This document shows positions 1 through 6,284 of a stretch of 12,302 nt of DNA, piece after piece. Both the position numbers and the translations under genes were made by a program. The first letter of the stretch is position 1. Every line of letters starts with the position of its first letter. Below the pieces are notes generated by a model. That model worked only from the letters and a program-made list of their open reading frames with translations. It ran no database searches and was not told where the DNA came from. Location of the stretch: positions 1 through 12,302 of the forward strand of contig JAGCMG010000091.1 of assembly GCA_017646555.1 (NCBI GenBank), written 5' to 3'. This DNA is from Clostridia bacterium (GTDB taxonomy: Bacteria; Bacillota; Clostridia; Christensenellales; Borkfalkiaceae).

Positions 1-123
1 GCTTACGAAGTTTCCGTTTCAAGACTAATCGCTCTTGATAAGGATGAAGAATTTGATTTAGATAGTGAGTTTAATACTTCATTAAACGCTAATTATTCTT
101 TATTAAACTACGAAAATTTATAA
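1..123 (+). CDS. 3' end of an unrecognised protein (partial)
   Basis: The reading frame is open from base 1 and ends at TAA (121-123), giving the last 40 residues of a protein that starts outside the window. The tail is acidic and hydrophilic (LDKDEEFDLDSEF near residues 13-25) and ends SLLNYENL. No domain can be recognised. It is followed directly by a strong terminator, which supports a real gene end. It could be a host gene or a phage gene. The frame and stop are seen directly; no function is proposed. Confidence 0.6.
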   Translation, partial: AYEVSVSRLIALDKDEEFDLDSEFNTSLNANYSLLNYENL

Positions 124-125
124 TA

Positions 126-153
126 AAAAAAGCCCTTTACTAAGGGCTTTTTT
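126..153. terminator. Bidirectional intrinsic terminator between convergent genes
   Basis: The stem AAGCCCTT (130-137) / AAGGGCTT (142-149) encloses a 4-nt loop. It is flanked by an A run on the left and a T run on the right, which extend the stem and supply a U tract on either strand. It sits between the stop of the rightward gene ending at 123 and the stop of the leftward gene at 164, so it can end both transcripts. Confidence 0.9.
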
Positions 154-163
154 GTCGTTTAAA

Positions 164-649
164 TTATTCAGTTTTAAAACTTGAAACTGATGCAAGTATT
201 GCAAAAATGCCTAAAAGCATCGGCCCGATATGTGGAAATAAAGCAGTTGTGAATACGCTTGAAATCGTTGCTTGCGAAAACGCGCCGATTATAAAAAATA
301 TTATAAACGCTGATGCTAAAAGCATTACGCTTGCCGATAAGTACTTACATACTTTATTTAATATATCTTTTTCTATAAAGAATTTAAGTACCGTGCCGAC
401 CGTTATTAAACCGATTAAAATTAAGGTTATTATCATTAAAATATTAGATAACTGCCATATCCAAATTTTAGAGTTTTCTACCTTTAAGTAGTTTTGCCAA
501 CCACTTAAATTTAAGTTGTCCATAAAACTTATCGTTTGCTTGTTCGTCATAGCAGTTTTTACTACCACAAAAGGGAAGAATAACGATACGAAGGTTAAAC
601 AAGATAATGTTAAAGTTATTATTTTAAGTATTAACGATTTGTTTTTCAT
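164..649 (-). CDS. Small four-helix integral membrane protein (161 aa), unknown function
   Basis: Hydrophobic stretches at about residues 8-30, 68-90, 103-124 and 137-156 predict four membrane helices. A hydrophilic loop of about 35 residues (roughly 31-66, containing the aromatic patch WIW at 63-65) lies between helices 1 and 2. No catalytic motif or known family is recognised. The start codon lies one base after the stop of the upstream 853-aa gene. No Shine-Dalgarno is seen next to it (an AAGGA-like run is about 20 nt away), so translation is probably coupled. The two products are therefore likely made together and may form an envelope complex (inference). The gene ends just before the bidirectional terminator. 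Confidence 0.8.
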   Translation of the reverse strand: MKNKSLILKIITLTLSCLTFVSLFFPFVVVKTAMTNKQTISFMDNLNLSGWQNYLKVENSKIWIWQLSNILMIITLILIGLITVGTVLKFFIEKDILNKVCKYLSASVMLLASAFIIFFIIGAFSQATISSVFTTALFPHIGPMLLGIFAILASVSSFKTE

Positions 650-650
650 A

Positions 651-3212
651 TTAATCTATTACTATATATTCCTTCTTTTTAAATATTAAGTACAACGCAG
701 TTGCTGTTAACTCTATTGTGATTACGAGAATTATTACTGCGTTTTTAACCGTGGAATCTTCCGTTTTTAATATATCGGTTACTGCTATATACCCACTTAT
801 TACACCGTCAGCCGTGATTAGTTCGGCTTTTAAATAGCCGTTTTCTTCACCGAAAGTTCTAACTACGGTATCTTTTGTGAATTCGTATAAACAAGTCATT
901 TTATCGTCCGATAAAAGTCTACCACCAGTTTTTACGGTTAAATATTTTAAATTTAAATGTTCTTCGTGCTGGGTAAGGCTATCTCTTAAAAAGTTTTCAG
1001 GCGCGAAACCACATTTTTCTACGCCGTCAACCATTGCTGATACATAATAGAATTTGTTGCCGTTTAAAGTTGCTTCGCCTAAAACGGTTAATTCGTCGCC
1101 GTTTGATAATCTTACCGTTTCGCCGTTATCTTTAAGTGAGTAACGGTTATCTACCGATAAAACTGGGTAGTAGTATAAGTTCACCCCACCTGATACGAAT
1201 AACTTTGTTTTTTGGCTTGCTTTTATTATGCTTTCACCATTTGCAATATCTTCGTTTTTCGCTAAGTATAATTCATCCGAAAGTAATAGGGTATAGCCGT
1301 CAAACGAGCCTAAAATCAAATATTCTTCCGAACTTGCTACCGTGCGATAATCATAGGTAAAGACATCGCTTTCGCCTATTTCTACTCTATACACGTTTTT
1401 GCCAGTTAAACAAACTTTTTCGCCCGTTAAAGATGCGTTTTCGCCGTTTAGGACTGCACTTAAAGCACCAGAAATATTCGTTATTGAACGGTTGTCAAGC
1501 CCTGTCGTTTTTAATACTAAACTTTGACCGTTTAAGATAAAATAAACTTCGTCGTTATCGTAATTTAACGCAAAACTTTTTACCGTTTGGTTAGTAATAC
1601 CCGTATAAATTTCACTTAAATTGCCGTCGAGCGTTAGGGTCGTTTTAGTCACTTCGCCCGTTTTTATGGTAATCTTTTCTATCTCGTTACCGTCGGAAAG
1701 TGAATAGATATTGCCGTCTAAATCGGTGGAAAGTTCTTTCGATACTAATTCTAAAGCGTATTCGTCTAATAGCGTGGCTTGATTTAATTCGTTTACCTTA
1801 AAACGATAAATCTTTTTCTCATTCCCCGCGTAAACGCTCATATATCCGTCAACGTCAACTGTTAAAAGCGCACCGTGGGCGTAAGTTCCACCTAAACCCG
1901 TAATGGTGCTTAAAAGCGCGCCGTTTTCAGAGTAAACGTAAACTTCACCACTATTGTTCATTGAAAGAAAATAATATTTGCCGTCACGATAATCGCAAGC
2001 GATTAGGTTACCACTTTGGGCAGTCGTGTATGTGCCGTTTTCTAAAGAGTAAAACCTTATTTCGTTGGCGCTGGAAATTGCAACGCTATTTTTACCAACT
2101 GACATCATTATCGGTGTGTAGCCACCAGTCGATGATATTGCAAATTTATTAAAAGCATTTGTTTCATTATTGAATAACGAAATTTGCGACGGCGAAAGTA
2201 CTGCTACGGTTTTATCGTAAACGTCTATTTGCGTTGAATCATAAGGAATACGCTCGTTAGACGCTTGCGTCGTTGCCGTTGATACTCCCGTATATTGCAA
2301 AGTTATACGGTCAAATTTTTGAATAGTTTTTGTCGCATTACAAATAAGTAAATCGTTACCATATAACGCTATATAATTTGCATTTTGTATAACGCCAAGT
2401 TTATCTTCGGTGCCGTTTTCAATTTTATTAGGTGATAATATATAGCCTGAATTTTTTATAAAACGGTTTACGCCGTTAGCGTGCAAGGCGTAAAGTGAGT
2501 CGTTTGACGCTACTAAATGAGTAGGGGTAAAATCGTCGTCATAAATTTTTTCGGCTTGTTTATCGCCTGAAATAAAGTTTTCAATCGAAATAAAATATAT
2601 TTCGTCACCAACCGAATAATATAAATCCGTTTCGTTAAGTGCTACGATTGGATTGTTGCCGGCTGAATAGTCTTTTAATTTTTTAAGAGTAACGCCGTTT
2701 TCGGTTATACTGATTTCAGATATCGAAATTGGACCACCTACCGACGCTATTAAAAAATGTGTGCCGTTATATGAAAAGTTGTTTAACGTTATCGGCGAAT
2801 CGTCTTGATAAGTTATGTCTGCATGTTGACTTTTAAGTAAATCGTACGCTTTAAGTAAGTGATTATCTTGATAGATTAAATACGCCGTTTCACCGTAAAA
2901 TACGGTTGCTTGCGTTGGGTCGGTTAAAGAATTTAATATTGAGTACGATTTTGACGCTTTATCATAAATAACTAAATCTTTATTAGCGTCGTTAGCGCCG
3001 TAAGTATGCGCGAAAATATAATAAAATTCGTCTTCATAAACGCATTTAGGCGTGCCGATAGAAAAATATTCATAATCGTTTATAGGTGAATAAAGCGATA
3101 ATTTTACTGTGCTTTCTGCTTTTACGGTTTTCGGCGCAAAATTTATAATTGCCCCTGCAATAGTTAAAACGAATATTAAAATAAACGAAAAAAGTGTTGT
3201 TAATTTCTTCAT
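651..3212 (-). CDS. Secreted membrane-anchored beta-propeller protein with tandem SH3-like domains (853 aa)
   Basis: The protein has a signal peptide with predicted cleavage after A32 (VKA/EST). Residues about 35-670 are beta-rich, with irregular blade-like repeats such as GKYYFLSM, NYIALYGNDLL and GNIYSLSDGNEI, suggesting one or two beta-propellers. Two SH3-like segments follow (about 671-744 and 755-815, the second containing GEENGY and GYIAV). A C-terminal membrane helix (about 825-844) and a short basic tail end the protein, so most of it would lie outside the cell, tethered to the membrane. The start is chosen because the signal peptide begins there, although the Shine-Dalgarno is weak or absent. 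A good promoter lies just upstream, and the 161-aa membrane protein gene follows after one base. The propeller and SH3 calls are pattern-based. The ligand is unknown; cell wall or another surface polymer is possible. Confidence 0.8.
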   Translation of the reverse strand: MKKLTTLFSFILIFVLTIAGAIINFAPKTVKAESTVKLSLYSPINDYEYFSIGTPKCVYEDEFYYIFAHTYGANDANKDLVIYDKASKSYSILNSLTDPTQATVFYGETAYLIYQDNHLLKAYDLLKSQHADITYQDDSPITLNNFSYNGTHFLIASVGGPISISEISITENGVTLKKLKDYSAGNNPIVALNETDLYYSVGDEIYFISIENFISGDKQAEKIYDDDFTPTHLVASNDSLYALHANGVNRFIKNSGYILSPNKIENGTEDKLGVIQNANYIALYGNDLLICNATKTIQKFDRITLQYTGVSTATTQASNERIPYDSTQIDVYDKTVAVLSPSQISLFNNETNAFNKFAISSTGGYTPIMMSVGKNSVAISSANEIRFYSLENGTYTTAQSGNLIACDYRDGKYYFLSMNNSGEVYVYSENGALLSTITGLGGTYAHGALLTVDVDGYMSVYAGNEKKIYRFKVNELNQATLLDEYALELVSKELSTDLDGNIYSLSDGNEIEKITIKTGEVTKTTLTLDGNLSEIYTGITNQTVKSFALNYDNDEVYFILNGQSLVLKTTGLDNRSITNISGALSAVLNGENASLTGEKVCLTGKNVYRVEIGESDVFTYDYRTVASSEEYLILGSFDGYTLLLSDELYLAKNEDIANGESIIKASQKTKLFVSGGVNLYYYPVLSVDNRYSLKDNGETVRLSNGDELTVLGEATLNGNKFYYVSAMVDGVEKCGFAPENFLRDSLTQHEEHLNLKYLTVKTGGRLLSDDKMTCLYEFTKDTVVRTFGEENGYLKAELITADGVISGYIAVTDILKTEDSTVKNAVIILVITIELTATALYLIFKKKEYIVID

Positions 3213-3240
3213 AAGTGTACCAAAAATTTTAATATATATT

Positions 3241-3269
3241 ATTTTATCATATTATTTTATATTTAACAA
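3241..3269 (-). promoter_or_regulatory. Promoter for the leftward 853-aa/161-aa unit
   Basis: Read on the minus strand, a -35 TTGTTA (complement of 3264-3269) is followed by a 17-nt spacer and a -10 TAAAAT (complement of 3241-3246), with a TG one base before the -10 (extended -10). Predicted transcription starts near 3235, leaving a leader of only about 20 nt before the start codon at 3212. Confidence 0.6.
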
Positions 3270-3349
3270 GGCAATTAAGCAATTTATTGATTTTTAGAAA
3301 ATCTTTTTTATTCATAAAAAAGAAGAAAAATTTTTAAAAAAGTTGGCAT

Positions 3350-3370
3350 ATATGACTTGCATTGTCATAT
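3350..3370. promoter_or_regulatory. 21-bp inverted repeat over the rightward -35 (candidate operator)
   Basis: ATATGAC (3350-3356) and GTCATAT (3364-3370) are perfect 7-bp inverted arms around a 7-nt centre that holds the TTGCAT -35. A dimeric repressor or activator could bind here. Seven T residues follow (3370-3376), so it also has the shape of a weak AT-rich terminator, but no rightward transcript is known to arrive from the left. The repeat is seen directly; operator function is inferred. Confidence 0.4.
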
Positions 3371-3384
3371 TTTTTTGCTATTAT
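3357..3384 (+). promoter_or_regulatory. Rightward promoter for the LexA-box-associated regulator gene
   Basis: A -35 TTGCAT (3357-3362) is followed by a 16-nt spacer ending in TGC and a -10 TATTAT (3379-3384), which makes an extended -10 promoter. Transcription would start near 3391. The LexA box begins a few bases further on, where bound LexA would block initiation or escape. An overlapping alternative, TTGGCA (3343-3348)-N17-CATATT, is weaker at its -10. Confidence 0.55.
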
Positions 3385-3397
3385 TGTATTGCAAAAG

Positions 3398-3411
3398 CGA
3401 ACATATGTTCG
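3398..3411. promoter_or_regulatory. LexA (SOS) box, perfect 14-bp palindrome
   Basis: CGAACATATGTTCG matches the Gram-positive LexA/DinR consensus (CGAAC-N4-GTTCG type) with perfect symmetry. It lies just downstream of the predicted start of the rightward promoter. By family knowledge, LexA bound here would repress, and RecA-stimulated LexA self-cleavage after DNA damage would relieve repression. The match and location are seen; the regulation is inferred. Confidence 0.8.
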
Positions 3412-3420
3412 TATATGCGT

Positions 3421-3449
3421 TTGTTTTTTCTTATCATATTGACTAAAAT
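3421..3449 (+). promoter_or_regulatory. Possible second rightward promoter
   Basis: TTGTTT (3421-3426), a 17-nt spacer and TAAAAT (3444-3449) fit a vegetative promoter. The LexA box would lie just upstream of this -35. In AT-rich DNA such matches arise easily, so this is a weaker alternative to the promoter at 3357-3384. Confidence 0.3.
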
Positions 3450-3473
3450 CATTAGGGAAAATCAAGCGTTTAT

Positions 3474-3502
3474 AAAAAAACGAACACTTGCGGGTAAGTT
3501 CG
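3474..3502 (-). terminator. Candidate intrinsic terminator for leftward transcripts
   Basis: Read on the minus strand, CGAAC and GTTCG arms (complements of 3498-3502 and 3481-3485) form a hairpin that can add CTT/AAG pairing with a 2-nt bulge. Seven T residues follow (complement of 3474-3480). It is the only terminator-like element found downstream of the leftward 236-aa gene and lies beyond the far end of the regulator gene. On the plus strand the same hairpin falls in the regulator mRNA leader, about 20 nt before its Shine-Dalgarno. The stem is short. Confidence 0.4.
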
Positions 3503-3532
3503 GCTTTTACGAAAATTTATAGGAGTTTATTT

Positions 3533-4042
3533 ATGGCAAGTTTTGAAAAAATTATTTTCTATTGCTACCCAAAAATAAGTAAGGTAGTTTCGGTAATAGA
3601 CGCTGAATTTAAAAAACAAGTTTTTTCATCACGATTTGATTATTCTTCGGCGTATTCACAATGTCAATCTCTCGTAAAACTTACTAATGCAAAAATCGCG
3701 CTACTTAAAACTAAGAAGGTAGTAGAGGATGTTTTGGTGTCGCTTAAAGATTTAGCACCGTTTGTTAAGTATAAGTACTTTGGTGTTAAAAATGAAGAAA
3801 CTGCTTTTATTGATAGTACGAAAAGAAGTTATTATCGTATTCAAGATAAAATCGTTAAAAAATTACGAAACCTTTTAGAAGTTAAAGGTATAGATGAAAA
3901 ATGGTTTGACGAAAATCTTAAAAATTTAACTTACATAAAAGAAATTGCTCGCAGAATTGATATCCGTGAGCAATATTTTAAGAGAATTCAGTTGACTAAA
4001 AATTTTCAGGAAAAACCTTTACCAGTTAAAAAAATTAGTTAG
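3533..4042 (+). CDS. SOS-controlled candidate phage late regulator (RinA/ArpU-like HTH), 169 aa
   Basis: The start is ATG 3533, set by AGGAG at 3521-3525 (7-nt spacing); an in-frame ATG at 3488 lacks such a site. The protein is basic. Residues about 70-115 hold a KYKYFG segment followed by STKRSYYRIQDKIVKKL, which resembles the YF...S..TYYR...K HTH pattern of RinA/ArpU late activators and sigma region 4-like proteins (recognised by eye). Such regulators usually sit just before the terminase genes, as here. The gene follows a LexA-box promoter, so it should be induced by DNA damage. Its stop overlaps the stop of the convergent 236-aa gene by 4 nt. Alternatives are a small terminase subunit (right size and near position) or an unrelated DNA-binding protein. 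The gene is certain; its function is tentative. Confidence 0.5.
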   Translation: MASFEKIIFYCYPKISKVVSVIDAEFKKQVFSSRFDYSSAYSQCQSLVKLTNAKIALLKTKKVVEDVLVSLKDLAPFVKYKYFGVKNEETAFIDSTKRSYYRIQDKIVKKLRNLLEVKGIDEKWFDENLKNLTYIKEIARRIDIREQYFKRIQLTKNFQEKPLPVKKIS

Positions 4043-4749
4043 TTGTCTTCAGCGTATTGTTCCACTGCATTTTTGCGTTCCGGTATTATGATTAATCCTA
4101 AAATTATCGCTGACGATAACACCACTGCTATTATAACTATTGATTTTAAGTCACTTTCGCTTGTCGCGTCGGTGACTTTACTTATTGTCGTGTTATCCGT
4201 TGTCGGTATGCTTTCTGTTATCGGCGTTTGGTGTAGTGGTACGATAAACGGATTTAAAGCGTCTTCTAAAATATACCCGATTTCGCCTGCGTAATTTATT
4301 AAATATACCGTGTTTTCACCTTTGTCGCTTATTTTTCCGTAATAGCCAAGCGTTCGTTCGCTAAATACATATCTAATCGGTATGGTTAAGTTTTCGTCTT
4401 GATAAATCGTCGTTGATTTTGCAGTCGTTACCGTTAAGTTTAAGTACGGATTTATCGGTTCATCAATTGTTTTTACGACTGAACCTTTTAAGACGTAACC
4501 GTCTAGTTTTGGGGTCTTTGCGCTTTCGCCGTAACATTCTATATGATAAAAACCGTTTTCTTCGCCTAAAAATTTTAGATAGTAAGAAATTGGTAGTTCA
4601 AATAGCGCGCTTTTTTCGTTGGGGCTTAAATAGAATTTTACACCAGACTTTATCACGCGATAATACGGCGCGTTAGCGTATGCCGTTAGGGGTGAACAAA
4701 TCGTGCTTAAAATTACCGTTAGTATTAGTGTAATTAGTAGTCGTTTCAT
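4039..4749 (-). CDS. Secreted membrane-anchored tandem SH3-like protein, candidate prophage moron (236 aa)
   Basis: The signal peptide is predicted to be cleaved after A27 (ANA/PYY). SH3-like segments at about 28-97 (with GEENGFYHIE and DGYV) and 101-165 (GYYGKI and GEIGYI) are followed by a Thr/Ser-rich linker (about 172-200), a membrane helix (about 202-222) and a short charged tail. The mature domains should lie outside the membrane, perhaps in the cell wall. The start has an AGGGAG-type site a few bases upstream. The gene has its own promoter and points against the genes around it, as expected of a moron expressed in the lysogen. Its architecture, including the GEENG motif, matches the C-terminal third of the 853-aa protein. 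Superinfection exclusion or another surface role is possible but unproven. It could also be a host-type gene captured by the phage. Confidence 0.7.
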   Translation of the reverse strand: MKRLLITLILTVILSTICSPLTAYANAPYYRVIKSGVKFYLSPNEKSALFELPISYYLKFLGEENGFYHIECYGESAKTPKLDGYVLKGSVVKTIDEPINPYLNLTVTTAKSTTIYQDENLTIPIRYVFSERTLGYYGKISDKGENTVYLINYAGEIGYILEDALNPFIVPLHQTPITESIPTTDNTTISKVTDATSESDLKSIVIIAVVLSSAIILGLIIIPERKNAVEQYAEDN

Positions 4750-4758
4750 AGTTTCTCC

Positions 4759-4799
4759 CTTATTTTAGGGTATATAAAATTTTAGCCCAACTTATTTTA
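4759..4799. repeat. Pair of 9-bp direct repeats before the terminase gene
   Basis: CTTATTTTA occurs at 4759-4767 and again at 4791-4799, 32 bp apart start to start (about three helical turns). The second copy contains the -10 of the leftward moron promoter. The spacing would suit a protein binding one face of the helix, such as the upstream regulator. The region is AT-rich, so chance cannot be excluded. Confidence 0.25.
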
Positions 4800-4822
4800 C
4801 TTATATTAAAAATTATTATCAA
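4794..4822 (-). promoter_or_regulatory. Promoter of the leftward 236-aa gene
   Basis: On the minus strand, TTGATA (complement of 4817-4822), a 17-nt spacer and TAAAAT (complement of 4794-4799) form a good vegetative promoter. Transcription would start near 4787 with a leader of about 38 nt. The promoter lies directly before the terminase ribosome binding site (4826-4831), so its RNA polymerase would occupy the same DNA as factors acting on terminase expression. Confidence 0.6.
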
Positions 4823-4835
4823 AACAGGTGATATT

Positions 4836-6284
4836 TTGTCGAAGTCAGATGAACTTATTATTTATAAAATTAAAAAAATTGAAAACATTTTAACTGAACG
4901 AAAAAAAATCGATAAACTTTCTAAATATAATTCTGGAAGGAAAAAACATAAAAAACAAATTTTATTCCATAAATGCAAAAAGAAAAATCGATGGGTTTTC
5001 GGCGGGAATAGAAGTGGTAAAACAGAGTGTGGCGCTGTTGAGTGTGTTTATTTAGCAAGGGGTATTCATCCGTATAGAAAAAATAAAAAAGATACTTTTG
5101 GATGGGTTGTTTCTTTGTCAAGAGAAGTGCAAAGGGACGTCGCTCAAACGAAAATTTTACATTATCTTAACCCACTCTGGATTGACGATATTACTATGGT
5201 TTCGGGTAAAAAAGATAGCCCTAAACACGGGATTATCGACCAAATACGCGTTAAAAATATTTTTGGGGGGATTTCCGTTATAGGATTTAAATCGTGTGAC
5301 CAAGGGCGTGAAAAGTTTCAAGGGGCGTCGCTTGATTTCGTATGGTTTGACGAAGAACCACCTAAAGACGTGTACGACGAGTGCCGTATGAGAGTTTTTG
5401 ATAAGAACGGCGATATTTTCGGCACGATGACGCCACTTAAAGGGTTAACTTTCGTTCACGACGAAATTTATCTTAACAAAAATAACGACCCCGAAGTGTG
5501 GTGCGAGTTTATGGAATGGGGCGACAACCCCTTTTTGAACAAAAAAGAAATTGAAAAGTTATCTTTGGTTTTATCAGACGATAGTTTACAGTCAAGAAAA
5601 TACGGTAAATTTTCTGCGTCAAGTGGGCTCGTTTACCCCGAATTTGACGAAAATATACACGTTATTGAGCCGTTTAAAATTCCAAGTGAGTGGCAAGATA
5701 AAATTTCTATTGACCCTGGACTTAATAATCCTTTGTCGGCGCATTGGTACGCTGTCGATTACGACGGTGTCGTTTACGTGGTATTCGAACACTTTTTAGC
5801 AGGGAAGGACGTTGAGTATCACGCTAATGAAATTAAAAAAATTTCCGATGCGATTGGGTGGAAAAAAGATAGTTTCGGTAGGGTCGGCGCGCTTATAGAT
5901 TCGGCGGCAAATCAAAGAACTTTATCTTCCGTTAAGTCGGTGAGCGAACTGTTCTTTGAGCACGGTATTGCCGTTAATCCTAAGGTTAATAAAGATATGT
6001 TTTCAGGTATTCAACGCGTTAAAGAATATTTAAAAATTCGTGATGGCAGGGCTAAAATTTATATATTTAATAACTGCGTGAATTTAATTAGAGAACTTAA
6101 AACTTATCGTTGGGCTGAGGGCGATAACCCTAAAAAATACGACGACCACGCACTAGACGAACTTAGGTATTATTTAATGGATAGACCTAATTATATCGAT
6201 ACTAAAAGAGAAAAAACCGCTATTGAAATAGATAAGGAAAGACTTATTAAAAAACTTAAAAATGCAAGAAGAAGAAAAACTTAA
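4836..6284 (+). CDS. terL: Phage terminase large subunit (packaging ATPase/nuclease), 482 aa
   Basis: This is the motor that pumps phage DNA into the prohead and cuts the concatemer. Visible motifs are Walker A FGGNRSGKT (55-63), the segment QGREKFQGASLDFVWFDEEP (156-175) containing Walker B with D172 and E173-E174, a GTMTP coupling motif (196-200), and RNase H-type nuclease acidic residues near D293 (SIDPG), D355 (LIDSAAN) and D436/D437-D441 (YDDHALDEL). The length is typical. The start must be non-ATG: the first internal Met is near residue 121, and TTG at 4836 follows AGGTGA (4826-4831) by only 4 nt. The QGREKFQGA...FDEEP segment resembles terminases of P22-like and related podoviruses. 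The gene leads the morphogenesis operon, and the next gene starts within its 3' end. The family is certain; the subgroup is a judgement. Confidence 0.95.
   Translation: MSKSDELIIYKIKKIENILTERKKIDKLSKYNSGRKKHKKQILFHKCKKKNRWVFGGNRSGKTECGAVECVYLARGIHPYRKNKKDTFGWVVSLSREVQRDVAQTKILHYLNPLWIDDITMVSGKKDSPKHGIIDQIRVKNIFGGISVIGFKSCDQGREKFQGASLDFVWFDEEPPKDVYDECRMRVFDKNGDIFGTMTPLKGLTFVHDEIYLNKNNDPEVWCEFMEWGDNPFLNKKEIEKLSLVLSDDSLQSRKYGKFSASSGLVYPEFDENIHVIEPFKIPSEWQDKISIDPGLNNPLSAHWYAVDYDGVVYVVFEHFLAGKDVEYHANEIKKISDAIGWKKDSFGRVGALIDSAANQRTLSSVKSVSELFFEHGIAVNPKVNKDMFSGIQRVKEYLKIRDGRAKIYIFNNCVNLIRELKTYRWAEGDNPKKYDDHALDELRYYLMDRPNYIDTKREKTAIEIDKERLIKKLKNARRRKT

Larger units (their letters stand above)
3213..3532. 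other. Divergent regulatory region, no gene
   Basis: This stretch of about 320 bases separates the leftward surface-protein unit from the rightward regulator gene. No credible ORF is seen. It holds the leftward promoter (3241-3269), an AT-rich tract (about 3290-3342), a 21-bp dyad (3350-3370) overlapping a rightward promoter (3357-3384), a LexA box (3398-3411), a possible second rightward promoter (3421-3449), a hairpin with a T tract on the minus strand (3474-3502) and the AGGAG site (3521-3525) of the regulator gene. Confidence 0.8.

Noticed and set aside
207..491. Plus-strand ORF of 94 codons inside the four-helix protein gene, and similar opposite-frame ORFs in other genes
   Set aside because: They have no ribosome binding site, have low-complexity products and are fully contained in well-supported genes on another frame.
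651..3212. Many GCCGTT-like words on the plus strand as a DNA repeat family
   Set aside because: They fall in frame as Asn-Gly and similar codon pairs in turns of the beta-rich protein and are not spaced regularly.
3350..3376. Hairpin plus seven T residues read as a rightward terminator
   Set aside because: The stem is AT-rich, no rightward transcript comes from the left, and it overlaps a good promoter, so an operator reading fits better.
3481..3502. CGAAC...GTTCG pair as a second LexA box
   Set aside because: The half-sites are 12 nt apart; LexA sites need 4 nt between them. It is better read as a hairpin.
3488..3532. Upstream ATG at 3488 extending the 169-aa protein by 15 residues
   Set aside because: It lies within the leader hairpin region without a ribosome binding site, while ATG 3533 has AGGAG at ideal distance.
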